A stretch of DNA of 64,000 nt, from positions 806,001 through 870,000 of the forward strand of contig CP127384.1 in NCBI GenBank assembly GCA_030285985.1. Direction: 5' to 3'. Of the stretch, positions 36,368-46,079 are shown piece by piece. Position 1 is the first letter of the stretch, and every line of letters begins with the position of its first letter. The translations under genes and the position numbers were made by a program. The DNA comes from Aquidulcibacter paucihalophilus. GTDB lineage: Bacteria; Pseudomonadota; Alphaproteobacteria; Caulobacterales; Caulobacteraceae. The notes beneath the pieces were generated by a model. It saw nothing but the letters and a program-made list of their open reading frames with translations. It searched no databases and was not told where the DNA came from.

Positions 36368-37954
36368 TTGACCAATCCGATGGCCAGCGATCCCGACGCG
36401 ATTGAAGCCGAGCGGCTCCGCGTCCTCCGGTCCTTCGACATCCTGGACACCGACCCGGAGCAGGCCTTTGACGACGTCATGCAACTGGCCGCGCGGATCT
36501 GCGAGGCCCCCGTCGGCATGGTCAGTCTGGCCGTCGGCGACAGGCAGTGGTTCCAGGCACGCGACGGGGTCGACGTCTCGCAGCTCGGCGGGGCGGGCTG
36601 GTTCTGTGACTATGCGATGGCCCAACCCGGCGTGACCCAGGTCGCCGATGCCGAACGGGATGAACGGTTCGCGGGAGACGCCCGTCTGGCCGGCACCTCC
36701 GCCTTCCGGTTCTATGCGGGCGCGCCCCTGGTCGACGATCAGGGCCTCGCCCTGGGCGTCCTGTGCGTGCTCGATACCCGCGCGCGCGCCGGGGGCCTGA
36801 ACGAGACCCAGCTGATGACGCTGGACGTCCTCGCCCGGCAGGTCATGGCCCTGCTGGAACGCCGCAGGGCGTTGCGTGAGCGTCGGCGCAGCGATGAAGC
36901 CGCCACAGCCGCGGTCGAGGCCGCGCGGCTGGTGACCGAAAAGCTGGCCGAGAGCGACGCCCGCTTCCAGGCCATCGCCGACAGCATGCCCCAGATGGTC
37001 TGGTCATCGCGGCCCGACGGTCACCACGACTACTATAACGCCCGCTGGTACGCCTTTACCGGGGCGGCGGAGGGCTCCACCCTCGGCGACGCCTGGGGGG
37101 AGATGATCCATCCCGAAGACCAGGAACGGGCGCGGACGGCCTGGCGCGCCTCCCTGTCGACCGGCGAGCCCTATGAGGTCGAGTACCGGCTGCTGCACCA
37201 CACCGGCTCCTATGCCTGGACCCTGAGCCGCGCCATGCCCATCCGCAATGCGGCGGGGGCCGTCACGCGCTGGTTCGGGACGGGCACGGACATCGCCGAG
37301 ATGAAGCGACTGGAACAGGCCAAGGCGCTGCTGAGCCAGGAGTTGAGCCACCGGATCAAGAACATCTTCGCGGTGATCTCGGCCCTTCTGGCCCTGTCGG
37401 CGCGCCAGTACCCCGAGGCCAAGGCCTTCGCGCGGGCGGCCAGAACGCGGATTTCCGCCCTGGCCCGGGCCCATGAGTTCGTGCGGCCGCATACGGAATC
37501 CAGCAGGCCCAGCCTGGACGGCACCACGCTGCACGCCTTCCTCTGCGACCTGTTCCTGCCCTACGACGACGACGCGGGCGTGCCCCGGGTGGTGGTCAGC
37601 GGCGACGACGCGGATTTCGACGATCAGGCCGCGACGCCCGTCGCCCTGCTGTTCCACGAACTGGCCACCAACGCCGCCAAATATGGCGCCCTGTCCGCCC
37701 CCGAGGGCCGGGTCATGCTGTCGACCCGGCGGCAGGGTGACCGCTATGTCATGCGCTGGCGCGAGCGGGGCGGCCCGGCGGTGCGCGGCATACCGGACGC
37801 CTCCGGCTTCGGTTCGTCCCTTCTGGCCCTGTCGGTCGAGGGTCAGCTGGGTGGGGCCCTTGAACAGACCTGGGCGCGTGAGGGGCTGGAGGTTGTCGCC
37901 GACATCCCGGCCACGGCCCTGGCACCCCGCCGCGCGGCCGGAACATTCATGTGA
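36368..37954 (+). CDS. GAF-PAS HWE-family sensor histidine kinase
   Basis: A 528-aa soluble kinase. The N-terminal GAF domain (about 15-165) begins with the typical RLRVLRSFDILDTDPEQAFDD. A PAS domain follows (about 195-315, RFQAIADSMPQMVW). The HWE kinase core comes next, with the H-box ELSHRIKNIFAVI (H328), the N-box FHELATNAAKYGALS and the family-defining W..E in MRWRERGGPAV. It starts at a TTG because GGAAGG (36356-36361) is ideally spaced from it; ATG 36380 is the alternative. A lone receiver protein is encoded 55 bp downstream and is the likely partner. Confidence 0.92.
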   Translation: MTNPMASDPDAIEAERLRVLRSFDILDTDPEQAFDDVMQLAARICEAPVGMVSLAVGDRQWFQARDGVDVSQLGGAGWFCDYAMAQPGVTQVADAERDERFAGDARLAGTSAFRFYAGAPLVDDQGLALGVLCVLDTRARAGGLNETQLMTLDVLARQVMALLERRRALRERRRSDEAATAAVEAARLVTEKLAESDARFQAIADSMPQMVWSSRPDGHHDYYNARWYAFTGAAEGSTLGDAWGEMIHPEDQERARTAWRASLSTGEPYEVEYRLLHHTGSYAWTLSRAMPIRNAAGAVTRWFGTGTDIAEMKRLEQAKALLSQELSHRIKNIFAVISALLALSARQYPEAKAFARAARTRISALARAHEFVRPHTESSRPSLDGTTLHAFLCDLFLPYDDDAGVPRVVVSGDDADFDDQAATPVALLFHELATNAAKYGALSAPEGRVMLSTRRQGDRYVMRWRERGGPAVRGIPDASGFGSSLLALSVEGQLGGALEQTWAREGLEVVADIPATALAPRRAAGTFM

Positions 37955-38009
37955 ACCGCCATCGGTGGCTCGCGTTGAGGGGGCACACGCCTGTTCTGAA
38001 TCGAAACCA

Positions 38010-38417
38010 ATGACCGCCCGTATCCTGATTATCGAAGATGAAGCCCTGGTGGCGATGGAGCTCCGCTTCGTACTGGAGGACCTCGGCTATGAGGTCGTCG
38101 GCACCGCGCCGGACGCCCGGACCGCCCGTGCGCTCGCCAGCCGCGGCGGCGTCGAACTGGCCCTGGTCGATATTCACCTGACGGATGGTGCCACCGGCGT
38201 CGGACTGGGCCAGGAACTGGGCGAGGACTTCGGCGTCACCGTCCTCTACATGACCGCCAATCCCGGCATGGTGCGCCACGGCATCCCCGGCACCATGGGC
38301 GTCCTGACCAAGCCGACCGACGAGGGCTGCGTGCGCAGTGCCGTCGAATACGCCCTGCACCTGCGGCGCGGCGAACCGGCACCGGTGGTTCCCGACGGCC
38401 TGCAGATGTTCGGCTGA
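38010..38417 (+). CDS. single-domain response regulator
   Basis: A 135-aa receiver domain with the acidic pair in IIEDEALVA, phosphoacceptor D54 in LALVDIHLTDG, a conserved Thr (YMTAN) and Lys (LTKPTDEG). No output domain follows. It lies directly after the HWE kinase gene and probably acts as its phosphorelay partner or sink, as lone receivers beside HWE kinases often do. It is convergent with trxB, 9 bp apart. Confidence 0.92.
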   Translation: MTARILIIEDEALVAMELRFVLEDLGYEVVGTAPDARTARALASRGGVELALVDIHLTDGATGVGLGQELGEDFGVTVLYMTANPGMVRHGIPGTMGVLTKPTDEGCVRSAVEYALHLRRGEPAPVVPDGLQMFG

Positions 38418-38426
38418 GGCCGGGGC

Positions 38427-39437
38427 CTACCAGACGCCGATCTTTTCCGCTTCCTTGTGCGAGATCGGATCGCCGGCGCGGGCATGGTCCGCTTCGGCCA
38501 GGAAGCGGACGGCTTCCAGCGCGGCCATACAGCCCATGCCGGCGGCGGTGACGGCCTGACGGTAGATGTCGTCGGTGACGTCGCCGGCTGCCCAGACGCC
38601 CTCGATGGCCGTGGCCGCCGTGCCCGGCTTCACCACGAGATAGCCACCCTGTTTGGTCTCAAGCTGACCGGCGAACAGCTCCGATGACGGGGCGTGGCCG
38701 ATGGCGATGAAGACGCCGTCGGCAGAGATGTCGCGGGTCTCGCCGGTCTGGACGTTCTTCAGCCGCGCCCCAGTGACATTGACCCCGCCGAAGCTGTTGG
38801 TCTCGCCCAGGATCTCGTCGATGGCGCTGTTCCAGAGCACCTCGACCTTGGGATTGGAGAACAGCCGGTCCTGCAGGATGCGCTCGGCGCGGAACTCGTC
38901 GCGGCGATGCACGACCGTGACCTTGGAGGCGAAATTGGTCAGGAACAGCGCCTCCTCGACCGCGGTGTTGCCCCCGCCGACGACAATGACCTCCTTGCCG
39001 CGATAGAAGAAGCCGTCGCAGGTGGCGCAGGCCGAGACGCCGAAGCCCTGGTATTTGGCCTCGCTCTCGATCCCCAGCCATTTGGCCTGGGCGCCGGTGG
39101 AGATGATCACCGTCTCGGCGAACAGCTCGGTCCCCGAATCCAGCGTCAGGCGGAAGGGCCGTTGCGACAGGTCGGCCTTGACCACGATGTCCTCGATGAT
39201 CTCGGTCCCGACGTGCTCGGCCTGGGCGCGCATCTGCTCCATCAGCCAGGGCCCCTGGATGACATCGGCGAAGCCCGGATAGTTCTCGACATCCGTGGTG
39301 ATGGTCAGCTGGCCACCCGGCTGAAGGCCGGCGATGACGACGGGGTTCAGCAGGGCGCGGGCCGCATAGATGGCGGCGGTCCAGCCGGCGGGGCCGGAAC
39401 CGATGATGGCGACGCGGACAGTTCTGGGGGTGCTCAT
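38427..39437 (-). CDS. trxB: thioredoxin-disulfide reductase
   Basis: A 336-aa flavoprotein transferring electrons from NADPH to thioredoxin. It has the FAD motif GSGPAGWTAAIYAA near the N-terminus, the redox CATC pair (C137, C140) in SACATCDGFFYRG, the NADPH motif VVGGGNTAVEEALFL and the C-terminal FAD block GVWAAGDVTDDIYRQAVTAAGMGCMAA, quoted in two parts. Length is normal. It is divergent from the Gly-rich membrane protein at 39505. Confidence 0.97.
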   Translation of the reverse strand: MSTPRTVRVAIIGSGPAGWTAAIYAARALLNPVVIAGLQPGGQLTITTDVENYPGFADVIQGPWLMEQMRAQAEHVGTEIIEDIVVKADLSQRPFRLTLDSGTELFAETVIISTGAQAKWLGIESEAKYQGFGVSACATCDGFFYRGKEVIVVGGGNTAVEEALFLTNFASKVTVVHRRDEFRAERILQDRLFSNPKVEVLWNSAIDEILGETNSFGGVNVTGARLKNVQTGETRDISADGVFIAIGHAPSSELFAGQLETKQGGYLVVKPGTAATAIEGVWAAGDVTDDIYRQAVTAAGMGCMAALEAVRFLAEADHARAGDPISHKEAEKIGVW

Positions 39438-39504
39438 GGCATCTATTTAGGCGGTGATTCCCCTTCGCGCGATGTTAGGCTGCAGGGAAACTGGGGAGGA
39501 TCGC

Positions 39505-39828
39505 ATGGCGCAGAAAACGTACATGGGTATGGGCATCGCCCTCGGCACGGCGATCGGCGTGGCGCTGGGCCTCGCCATGGACAACCTCGCCCTGGGCATC
39601 GGCGGCGGAATCGCCATCGGCGTGGCCCTCGGGGCGGGGATGGATTCGGGCCGGAAGGGCAAGGACGAAGGCAAGGGCAGGAACCGGGACGGATCCGCTT
39701 CGGACGGCGGGAGTGGCTACACCTCGGACGGCGGCAGTCGCGACAAGAGCCCTGACGGCGGGTCGGACAACGGCTCCGACAGCGGCTCGGATGGCGGCGG
39801 CGGAGATGGCGGCGGGGGCGGCGACTAA
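39505..39828 (+). CDS. small glycine-zipper protein with Ser/Gly/Asp-rich tail
   Basis: A 107-aa protein with a strong RBS (GGGGAGGA, 39493-39500). Residues 7-47 form one or two Gly/Ala-rich membrane helices (GMGIALGTAIGVALGLAM, IGGGIAIGVALGAGM). The tail is an acidic, repetitive SDGG-type low-complexity region ending in a run of Gly and Asp. The stop overlaps that of the convergent ELM1-like gene. No known function. Confidence 0.7.
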   Translation: MAQKTYMGMGIALGTAIGVALGLAMDNLALGIGGGIAIGVALGAGMDSGRKGKDEGKGRNRDGSASDGGSGYTSDGGSRDKSPDGGSDNGSDSGSDGGGGDGGGGGD

Positions 39829-40826
39829 ACCTTCGTCATCAGACGCGCCAGAACCTCCCGCGCCGCCCGGTCGGTTTCGGCGAGCGGCTCATAGGTCCAG
39901 CTCGCCAGCGACCCGTCGAACGGCCGTGCCGCGCCGCGCGCCCGCAGGTCCGCATGGAGGCGCGCGAATTTGTCCGCCGGTTTCAGCGGGATCATCGGCA
40001 GGATGTGTACCGGCGCGCCTGTCGATGCGGCCTCGGCGGCCATGTTGGCGCTGTCCTCGGTGACGAGGATGTGGTCGGCGAATTTCAGGAAGGCGAAATA
40101 GGGGTTGGCACCCTCGCCGTCCCAGATCAGGCCGGGCAGGTGGGCCAGCCGGGCGGTCATGGCCGCCTTCGCCGCTTCGGGCGTGCGGCGTGAGAAGGTC
40201 AGCATCAGCGAGCCACCGGCGGCTTCCACGGCCCGCGCGATGCGGTCGGCCAGGTCGGCGGCGTGGGCCCCGGTCAGGTCAAACGCCCTCGACCGCCCCC
40301 CGATCAGGGCCGCCACGCGCGGCCGGGGCAGGGGCTCCAGCCGGTCGGCGAAGTCTGCGGCGCCCTCAGCCAGCCGGTCGGCCGTCACCCGGTGGGGCGA
40401 ACCGGTGATCGACAGCACATTGGCCCCGCCGACGCCGTCATGGGCCGGGGCGACGACGAGGTCATAGATGTCGTTGCGCCAGCGGGGGTCCTGGGTCTGG
40501 ACCACGAAGGTCTTGCCGCCCGATCTTGCGCGGACCTGCGCCGACAGCGGCAGGGTGGCGCGGCCGGTGGCGATCCAGAGGTCCGGCCAGGCCTCGCCGG
40601 CGGCGGGTTCGACGGGGTCGGACGACGGGTCCAGCATCCACGGTGCCTTCAGGGCCGACGGCAGTTTGTCGAAGGCTTTGCGCCAGCGGACGCGCTTGAC
40701 GACGATGCGGGACGAAAGAAGGCGCTGGATGGCTTCCGCCAGACCCAGCGCCTGATTTTCCATGCCGGTCCGGCCGTCAGAGACGACCCGGATCGAGAGC
40801 GGGGTCTGGTCGGACCCTATTTCCAC
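39825..40826 (-). CDS. ELM1/GtrOC1-like putative glycosyltransferase (mitochondrial-fission ELM1 family)
   Basis: A 333-aa protein with the family blocks [64 protein letters not shown] and [23 protein letters not shown]. Plant ELM1 affects mitochondrial fission, while bacterial members resemble GT-B glycosyltransferases. The role here is unknown. Its start overlaps the stop of greA by 10 nt, so it is probably in one transcript with it. Confidence 0.85.
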   Translation of the reverse strand: MEIGSDQTPLSIRVVSDGRTGMENQALGLAEAIQRLLSSRIVVKRVRWRKAFDKLPSALKAPWMLDPSSDPVEPAAGEAWPDLWIATGRATLPLSAQVRARSGGKTFVVQTQDPRWRNDIYDLVVAPAHDGVGGANVLSITGSPHRVTADRLAEGAADFADRLEPLPRPRVAALIGGRSRAFDLTGAHAADLADRIARAVEAAGGSLMLTFSRRTPEAAKAAMTARLAHLPGLIWDGEGANPYFAFLKFADHILVTEDSANMAAEAASTGAPVHILPMIPLKPADKFARLHADLRARGAARPFDGSLASWTYEPLAETDRAAREVLARLMTKV

Positions 40827-41290
40827 TCGACCTTGAGGATCTCGTAGGCCTTCACGCCGCCGGGCGTGTTGACCTCGACCACGTCACCGATCTCTTTCGA
40901 GATCATCGCCCGGGCGATGGGCGAGGCCACGGAGACCTTGCCCGCCTTCACATCGGCTTCGTGCTCGCCGACGATCTGGTAGCGGGCCTCTTCCTCGGTG
41001 TCCTCGTCGACCACGGTGACCGTGGCGCCGAACATGACCTGGTTGCCGTTCAGCTTGGACACGTCGATCACCTGGGCGCGGCTGATCTTGTCCTCGATGT
41101 CGGCGATCTGGCCTTCGATCCAGCCCTGACGCTCTTTCGCGGCATGATACTCTGCGTTTTCAGACAGATCGCCATGCTCGCGCGCTTCCGAGATGGCCGA
41201 GATCACGCTCGGCCGCTCCACGGACTTCAATTGCTTCAGCTGATCGTCGAGGACACGGTAGCCCTCGGCCGTCATCGGCACTTTTTCCAT
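40817..41290 (-). CDS. greA: transcription elongation factor GreA
   Basis: A 157-aa factor stimulating cleavage of backtracked RNA in stalled RNA polymerase. The N-terminal coiled coil carries [17 protein letters not shown] and the acidic tip [19 protein letters not shown]. The C-terminal domain has [18 protein letters not shown] and [13 protein letters not shown]. The start [10 protein letters not shown] is the family standard. The open frame extends upstream into non-conserved sequence and is rejected there. Confidence 0.97.
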   Translation of the reverse strand: MEKVPMTAEGYRVLDDQLKQLKSVERPSVISAISEAREHGDLSENAEYHAAKERQGWIEGQIADIEDKISRAQVIDVSKLNGNQVMFGATVTVVDEDTEEEARYQIVGEHEADVKAGKVSVASPIARAMISKEIGDVVEVNTPGGVKAYEILKVEWK

Positions 41291-41427
41291 ATGTCGTGAG
41301 TTTCTTGCTTCGCCCGACTGAAGGTTTGGTAACACGCCAGAAGTCGCTGGGCGCTTGCGACCGGCCAAAGAGACTAGGGCGCCGGGCCCCAAGGTTCAAG
41401 GGCAAAGGCGTTTCAGGAAGATTGCTG

Positions 41428-41643
41428 TTATGCGACCGTCTTGCGCCGTCGCTCGCGAATTCTCTGGATTTCACCCCATAGTTTGACCCGGCCGACCAGG
41501 CTCAGGGCCAGCCAGCCGACAGCCACCAGCCCCACCAGCATGAACAGGCTGGAAACGAGCACGGCGCCCGCGGCGATGAACGCGAGGATGAAGGCGACGG
41601 CGGCGACGAGGGCGGCGATGACCTGGATGGTTCTGGGGCGCAT
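41428..41643 (-). CDS. small two-helix membrane protein
   Basis: A 71-aa protein with two hydrophobic helices (about 7-25 and 29-49) and a strongly basic tail (IQRIRERRRKTV), predicting an inner-membrane protein with a cytoplasmic C-terminus. There is no recognised family. An inverted repeat CGTCCG-ATTCA-CGGACG (41655-41671) lies just upstream of the ATG. Confidence 0.6.
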   Translation of the reverse strand: MRPRTIQVIAALVAAVAFILAFIAAGAVLVSSLFMLVGLVAVGWLALSLVGRVKLWGEIQRIRERRRKTVA

Positions 41644-41742
41644 GGGACAGTCAACGTCCGATTCACGGACGGGTTGCGCCGCGAACGGTTCGACGTTCCG
41701 GTTCCCGGCGACTGTGGCGCCGGCGCCAGCCTGGGCCCAACC

Positions 41743-42408
41743 TCAGGCGTAGCTGTACGGACCGCCACGCTCGAGCGCGCGCTGATAGGCCGGCCGGGCA
41801 TGAATCTTCTGCAGGAAGGCCTTCAGCTTCGGCTTGTCCGCGCCGTAGGGGACCCGGCTGCCGGCGGCCTCGACCGGGAAGCTCATCATGATGTCGGCGG
41901 CCGAGAAGGTGTCGCCGGCGAACCATTCTGACCTGGTCAGTTCGGCTTCCCAGTAGGCCGTATGCGCCTTCAGCTGGGGGTCGATCATATTCGCGTTCAT
42001 GGCCTTGCTGATGCCCTTGGCCACGCCGCGCGCCAGGAACGGCACCCGGCCGGGGATGGCGGTGAAGATCAGCTTCAGCAGCAGGGGCGTCATGGCCGAG
42101 CCCTCGGCATAGTGCAGCCAGTAGGTGCAGCGTCGCGCGGCTTCGGTCCCCGTCGCGGGCCGCAGGCTGGAGCCCGGATGGGTCTCCAGCAGATATTCGA
42201 TAATGGCGCCGGTTTCCGCGATCCGCGCGTCGCCTTCATCCAGCACCGGCGACTTGCCGAGCGGGTGGATGGCCTTCAGGTCGGGGGGCGCCAGCATGGT
42301 CTTCGCGTCGCGCTGATACCGCTTCACCTCATAGGGCAGGCCCATCTCCTCCAGCAGCCAGAGGACCCGCTGCGAGCGGGAATCGTTGAGATGGTGGACG
42401 GTGATCAT
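41743..42408 (-). CDS. glutathione S-transferase family protein
   Basis: A 221-aa cytosolic GST. The thioredoxin-like N-domain begins MITVHHLNDSRSQRVLWLLEEMGLPYE (quoted in part), with the catalytic region NDSRSQR and the glutathione gamma-Glu contact DARIAETGAIIEYL. The C-domain has FAGDTFSAADIMMSFPVEA. It resembles bacterial Beta/Gtt2-like forms. The substrate is unknown. It stands 132 bp from the M20 gene on the same strand. Confidence 0.9.
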   Translation of the reverse strand: MITVHHLNDSRSQRVLWLLEEMGLPYEVKRYQRDAKTMLAPPDLKAIHPLGKSPVLDEGDARIAETGAIIEYLLETHPGSSLRPATGTEAARRCTYWLHYAEGSAMTPLLLKLIFTAIPGRVPFLARGVAKGISKAMNANMIDPQLKAHTAYWEAELTRSEWFAGDTFSAADIMMSFPVEAAGSRVPYGADKPKLKAFLQKIHARPAYQRALERGGPYSYA

Positions 42409-42540
42409 GGTGCGGCTCCGCTTGGCCCGCGCAGTTAGCCCGGTTGACCCGGCGTCGGTCCAGCAGATTCAGACGCGCCGCCCGCTCCGGTGCGGTCGCC
42501 TGTGCGCCGGTTTGTCGGCGGGCTCCGGTTCAGCCGCGCC

Positions 42541-43863
42541 TCAGCCCTTCGGCATCAATGCCTGCGCCGCCACCACCATGGCCTCGACCCCGGTGACGAC
42601 TGAGGGTTGGGGGTCGATGCGGAACAGCGGCGAATGATGGCCTGGCGCGGTCGCCACGTCTGCCGCGGGCGTGCCGCCGACGCTGAAATAGACGCCCTTC
42701 ACCCCGGTGTCGGGCGTGACGAACCAGGCGAAGTCCTCGGCCCCCATGCCGGTGCGGGGCGTGTCCACCAGACGTTCGGTGCCCATGGCAGCGCCGATAG
42801 CGGCCCGCACGCGGGCGGCGGTGGCGGCGTCATTGATGGTGGGGGGCGTCGTCTCGGTCGGCGAGCGGACCACGGTGGGCAGGCGATCTTCCGACACGCC
42901 CAGCGCCAGCGCCGTGCCGCGCGCGACCCGGTCGATCCCGTCCAGCAGGGCCAGACGGGTCTCGGGATTGTCCGCCCGCACGGTCAGCTGCAGGTCCACC
43001 CGGTCTGAGATGATGTTGTGCTTGATGCCGCCGTGGAAGGACCCGACGGTGACGATCGCGCCCTCCAGCGGATTGATGCTGCGGCTGGGCAGGGTCTGCA
43101 GGTTCATCACGATGGCCGAGGCGACCACGATCGGATCGATGCCCAGGTGCGGATAGGCCCCGTGGGTGCCGACGCCGTGCACCGCGATGTCGACGCTGTC
43201 CGAGCTGGACGAGGAAATCCCCAACGGCAGCTCGATCAGCCCGCTGGCGAGGTCAGCCGAGACGTGGAAGGCCAGGGCGATGTCGGGTTTGGGAAAGCGG
43301 GTGTAGAGACCGTCCTGAACCATGGCCCGGGCGCCGAAGATCCGCTCCTCGGCCGGTTGGGCGATCAGGACCAGGGTGCCGGACCAGTCCTGCCGCCGCG
43401 CCATCATCTGCCGCGCCGTGCCGATCAGGGCGGTAATGTGCACGTCATGGCCACAGGCGTGCATGACCGGCTTTTCGACGCCGTCGCTGTCGACCTGAAC
43501 CACGGTGGAGGGATTGGCCACGCCCGACTGCTCGGCCAGCGGCAGGCCGTCCATGTCCGCGCGGATCATGACGGTGGGGCCGTCGCCGTTGCGCAGCACC
43601 GCGACCACGCCCGTTCCCCCGACGCCGGTGGTGACGTCATAGCCGAGGGCGGTCAGCTGGGCCGCCATGATGCCGGCGGTGCGGACCTCCAGACCCGACA
43701 GTTCGGGGTTGCGGTGGAAGTCGTCGAACAGGGCACCGAGGTTGGCGTCGTAGTCGCGCGCGATGGCCTGGCGCAGCTCGACATCGGTCGAGCCGGTCTG
43801 GGCCTGGCCCGCCCCGGCCGTGAGCAGCGCCAGCGCTGCCGTCGTCGCAAGAAGAAGTCGCAT
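42541..43863 (-). CDS. exported M20-family amidohydrolase
   Basis: A 440-aa secreted metallopeptidase-like hydrolase with the signal peptide [21 protein letters not shown]. Metal-site blocks are [27 protein letters not shown] (about 132-146) and [13 protein letters not shown]. The lid domain holds the [13 protein letters not shown] block with the catalytic His, and [11 protein letters not shown] is the last ligand region. The order fits the HipO/amidohydrolase branch that cleaves N-acyl amino acids. An in-frame ORF extends far upstream, but the signal peptide and a GGGGGCGGA region fix this start. It is divergent from selD. Confidence 0.92.
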   Translation of the reverse strand: MRLLLATTAALALLTAGAGQAQTGSTDVELRQAIARDYDANLGALFDDFHRNPELSGLEVRTAGIMAAQLTALGYDVTTGVGGTGVVAVLRNGDGPTVMIRADMDGLPLAEQSGVANPSTVVQVDSDGVEKPVMHACGHDVHITALIGTARQMMARRQDWSGTLVLIAQPAEERIFGARAMVQDGLYTRFPKPDIALAFHVSADLASGLIELPLGISSSSSDSVDIAVHGVGTHGAYPHLGIDPIVVASAIVMNLQTLPSRSINPLEGAIVTVGSFHGGIKHNIISDRVDLQLTVRADNPETRLALLDGIDRVARGTALALGVSEDRLPTVVRSPTETTPPTINDAATAARVRAAIGAAMGTERLVDTPRTGMGAEDFAWFVTPDTGVKGVYFSVGGTPAADVATAPGHHSPLFRIDPQPSVVTGVEAMVVAAQALMPKG

Positions 43864-43978
43864 CGTTCCGCCCCCGGTTCTGAAGCGCGAACCTTGGTCC
43901 GGCGACGGCGGCCTTGCAACGGCCAATGCGGAGGGCCTCGCTGTTGAGTTCAGCGGCGATTTGGCCCTAAGCCAGACC

Positions 43979-45025
43979 ATGACCACGATTGAACCCCGCC
44001 TGACCTCCCTCGCCCACGGCGGCGGCTGCGGCTGCAAACTGGCCCCGGCGGTGTTGCGCGACATCCTGAAAGGCATGCCGCTGGCCGGGCCGTTCGCCGA
44101 TCTGATGGTGGGGACCGAAACGAGCGACGATGCGGCGGTCTGGCGGCTGAATGACCAGCAGGCGCTGGTAGCCACGACGGACTTCTTCATGCCGGTGGTC
44201 GACGATGCTTTCGACTTCGGCCGCATCGCCGCGACCAACGCCCTGTCCGATGTCTACGCCATGGGGGCGACGCCGATCTTCGCCCTGGCGCTGGTCGGCA
44301 TGCCGGTGAGCGTCCTGTCGACCGACACCATCGGCCGCATCCTGCAGGGCGGTGCTTCGGTCTGCGCGGCGGCAGGCGTTCCGGTCGCGGGCGGCCACTC
44401 CATCGACAGCGTCGAGCCGATCTACGGCCTGGTCGCCCTCGGTCTGGTGCACCCGGATCAGGTGCTGACCAATCGCGGCGCGCGGGCGGGTGATGTGCTG
44501 ATCCTGACCAAGGCGCTGGGCGTCGGCGTGCTGAGTGCGGCGTTCAAACAGGAGCGGCTGGAGGCCGCGGGCTATGCCGCCCTGATCGCCTCGACCACGA
44601 AGCTGAACACGGTCGGGGCGAAGCTGGCCGGCAGGCCGGGCGTCCATGCGGTCACGGATGTCACCGGCTTCGGCCTGCTGGGCCATGCGCTGGAGATGGC
44701 GCGGGGGGCGGGGCTGACGGTCGAGCTGACCGGTCAGCCCCCGCTGCTGGACGGGGTTGAGGCCCTGGCCACGGGCGGCGTGCGCACGGGGGCGTCGGGC
44801 CGCAACTGGGCCAGCTATGGCGAAGGCGTCGACCTGCCGGCGGGGCTCGAGGACTGGCGGCGCGATCTGCTGACCGATCCCCAGACCTCAGGCGGGCTGC
44901 TGATCGCCGTTGCGCCCGAGCAGGCGGATGAGATTCTGGCGCTGGCGCGGGGCGAGGGCTTTGCGAAGAGCGCCGTCGTCGGCCGCGTCGTCGAGGGCCC
45001 GCCGCGGGTACGCGTGGTCGGGTGA
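43979..45025 (+). CDS. selD: selenide, water dikinase
   Basis: A 348-aa enzyme making selenophosphate from selenide and ATP. The active-site region is [11 protein letters not shown], with an ordinary Cys at position 17 where other species use selenocysteine. Conserved ATP-site blocks are [20 protein letters not shown] (in part), [38 protein letters not shown] and [12 protein letters not shown]. SelU follows 7 bp later, so the selenophosphate is destined for tRNA 2-selenouridine. Confidence 0.96.
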   Translation: MTTIEPRLTSLAHGGGCGCKLAPAVLRDILKGMPLAGPFADLMVGTETSDDAAVWRLNDQQALVATTDFFMPVVDDAFDFGRIAATNALSDVYAMGATPIFALALVGMPVSVLSTDTIGRILQGGASVCAAAGVPVAGGHSIDSVEPIYGLVALGLVHPDQVLTNRGARAGDVLILTKALGVGVLSAAFKQERLEAAGYAALIASTTKLNTVGAKLAGRPGVHAVTDVTGFGLLGHALEMARGAGLTVELTGQPPLLDGVEALATGGVRTGASGRNWASYGEGVDLPAGLEDWRRDLLTDPQTSGGLLIAVAPEQADEILALARGEGFAKSAVVGRVVEGPPRVRVVG

Positions 45026-45032
45026 TCCGGGC

Positions 45033-46079
45033 ATGATCCGCCGCACCGTCGATCTGTTGCCCGCCGCCCGTGACGGCTTCGACGCGATCATCGACGTGCG
45101 CAGCCCCGGCGAGTTCGCCCTCGACCACATCCCCGGTGCGATCAATCTGCCGGTTCTCGATGATGCCCAGCGGGCAGCGGTCGGCACGGAGTATGTGCAG
45201 GGCTCCAAATTCCTCGCGCGTCGCACCGGCGCGGCCATGGTGGCGCGCAATATCGCAGCGCATCTGGAAGGCGCGCTGGCGGATCGCGGCGGCGGCTTCA
45301 AGCCTCTCGTTTATTGCTGGCGCGGGGGCCAACGATCGGGCGCCATGGTCACGGTGATGGACCAGATCGGCTGGCCCGTGACGGTGCTGGACGGCGGCTA
45401 CCAGACCTGGCGGCGGCAGGTCACGGCGGGGGTGTACGAAGCGCCCCTGCCGCACCGGCTGACCCTGCTGGACGGACCGACGGGATCGGGCAAGACGGCG
45501 CTCCTGACAGCACTGGCGGCGCGCGGCGTGCAGACCCTCGACCTCGAGGCGCTGGCGGCGCACCGGGGCTCGCTGTTCGGAGCCATGCCGGGCGGCCAGC
45601 CTTCGCAGAAGGCGTTCGAGAGCCGGCTGCACGACGCCCTGTCGCGGCTCGACCCGGCCCGACCGGTCGTCGTCGAGGCCGAGAGCAGCCGGATCGGGGC
45701 GCGGGTCATACCGCCGTCGCTCTGGACCGCAATGAGCGTTGCGCCGGTGATCGGGATCGACTCGCCGGTGGCCGTGCGGGCGGCAAGGACGGTGCGGGAC
45801 TATGCCGATATCGCGGCGGATGCGGCGGCGCTGGACCGGGCCCTGACCCGGCTCCCGCGCCATCACAGCAAGGAGACGGTCACCGGCTGGCGCGCCATGG
45901 CGTCGACCGGAGAGATCGGGGCCCTGGCCGAGGCGCTGATCGTCGCCCACTACGATCCGGCCTATCGCCGCGCGGGGGGCGCGCGGGCGGCCGCCGCGGC
46001 CGTGCGCATCGACGCCCTCGACGACCCGGCGCTCTCGGCCGCCGCCGACCAGATCGCCGCCCGCCTCAGCGCGGGATGA
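45033..46079 (+). CDS. selU: tRNA 2-selenouridine synthase
   Basis: A 348-aa enzyme that replaces sulphur with selenium in the wobble 2-thiouridine of tRNAs. The N-terminal rhodanese domain has IIDVRSPGEFALDHIPGA and the catalytic C95 in VYCWRGGQRSG. The C-terminal P-loop domain has GPTGSGKTALL (148-158) and DLEALAAHRGSLFG. It is in an operon with selD. Its 3' end overlaps the convergent membrane protein by 14 bp. No selA or selB is present in the window. Confidence 0.95.
   Translation: MIRRTVDLLPAARDGFDAIIDVRSPGEFALDHIPGAINLPVLDDAQRAAVGTEYVQGSKFLARRTGAAMVARNIAAHLEGALADRGGGFKPLVYCWRGGQRSGAMVTVMDQIGWPVTVLDGGYQTWRRQVTAGVYEAPLPHRLTLLDGPTGSGKTALLTALAARGVQTLDLEALAAHRGSLFGAMPGGQPSQKAFESRLHDALSRLDPARPVVVEAESSRIGARVIPPSLWTAMSVAPVIGIDSPVAVRAARTVRDYADIAADAAALDRALTRLPRHHSKETVTGWRAMASTGEIGALAEALIVAHYDPAYRRAGGARAAAAAVRIDALDDPALSAAADQIAARLSAG

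Noticed and set aside
44020..44035. Selenocysteine codon in selD
   Set aside because: The active-site codon at residue 17 is TGC (Cys), not TGA.
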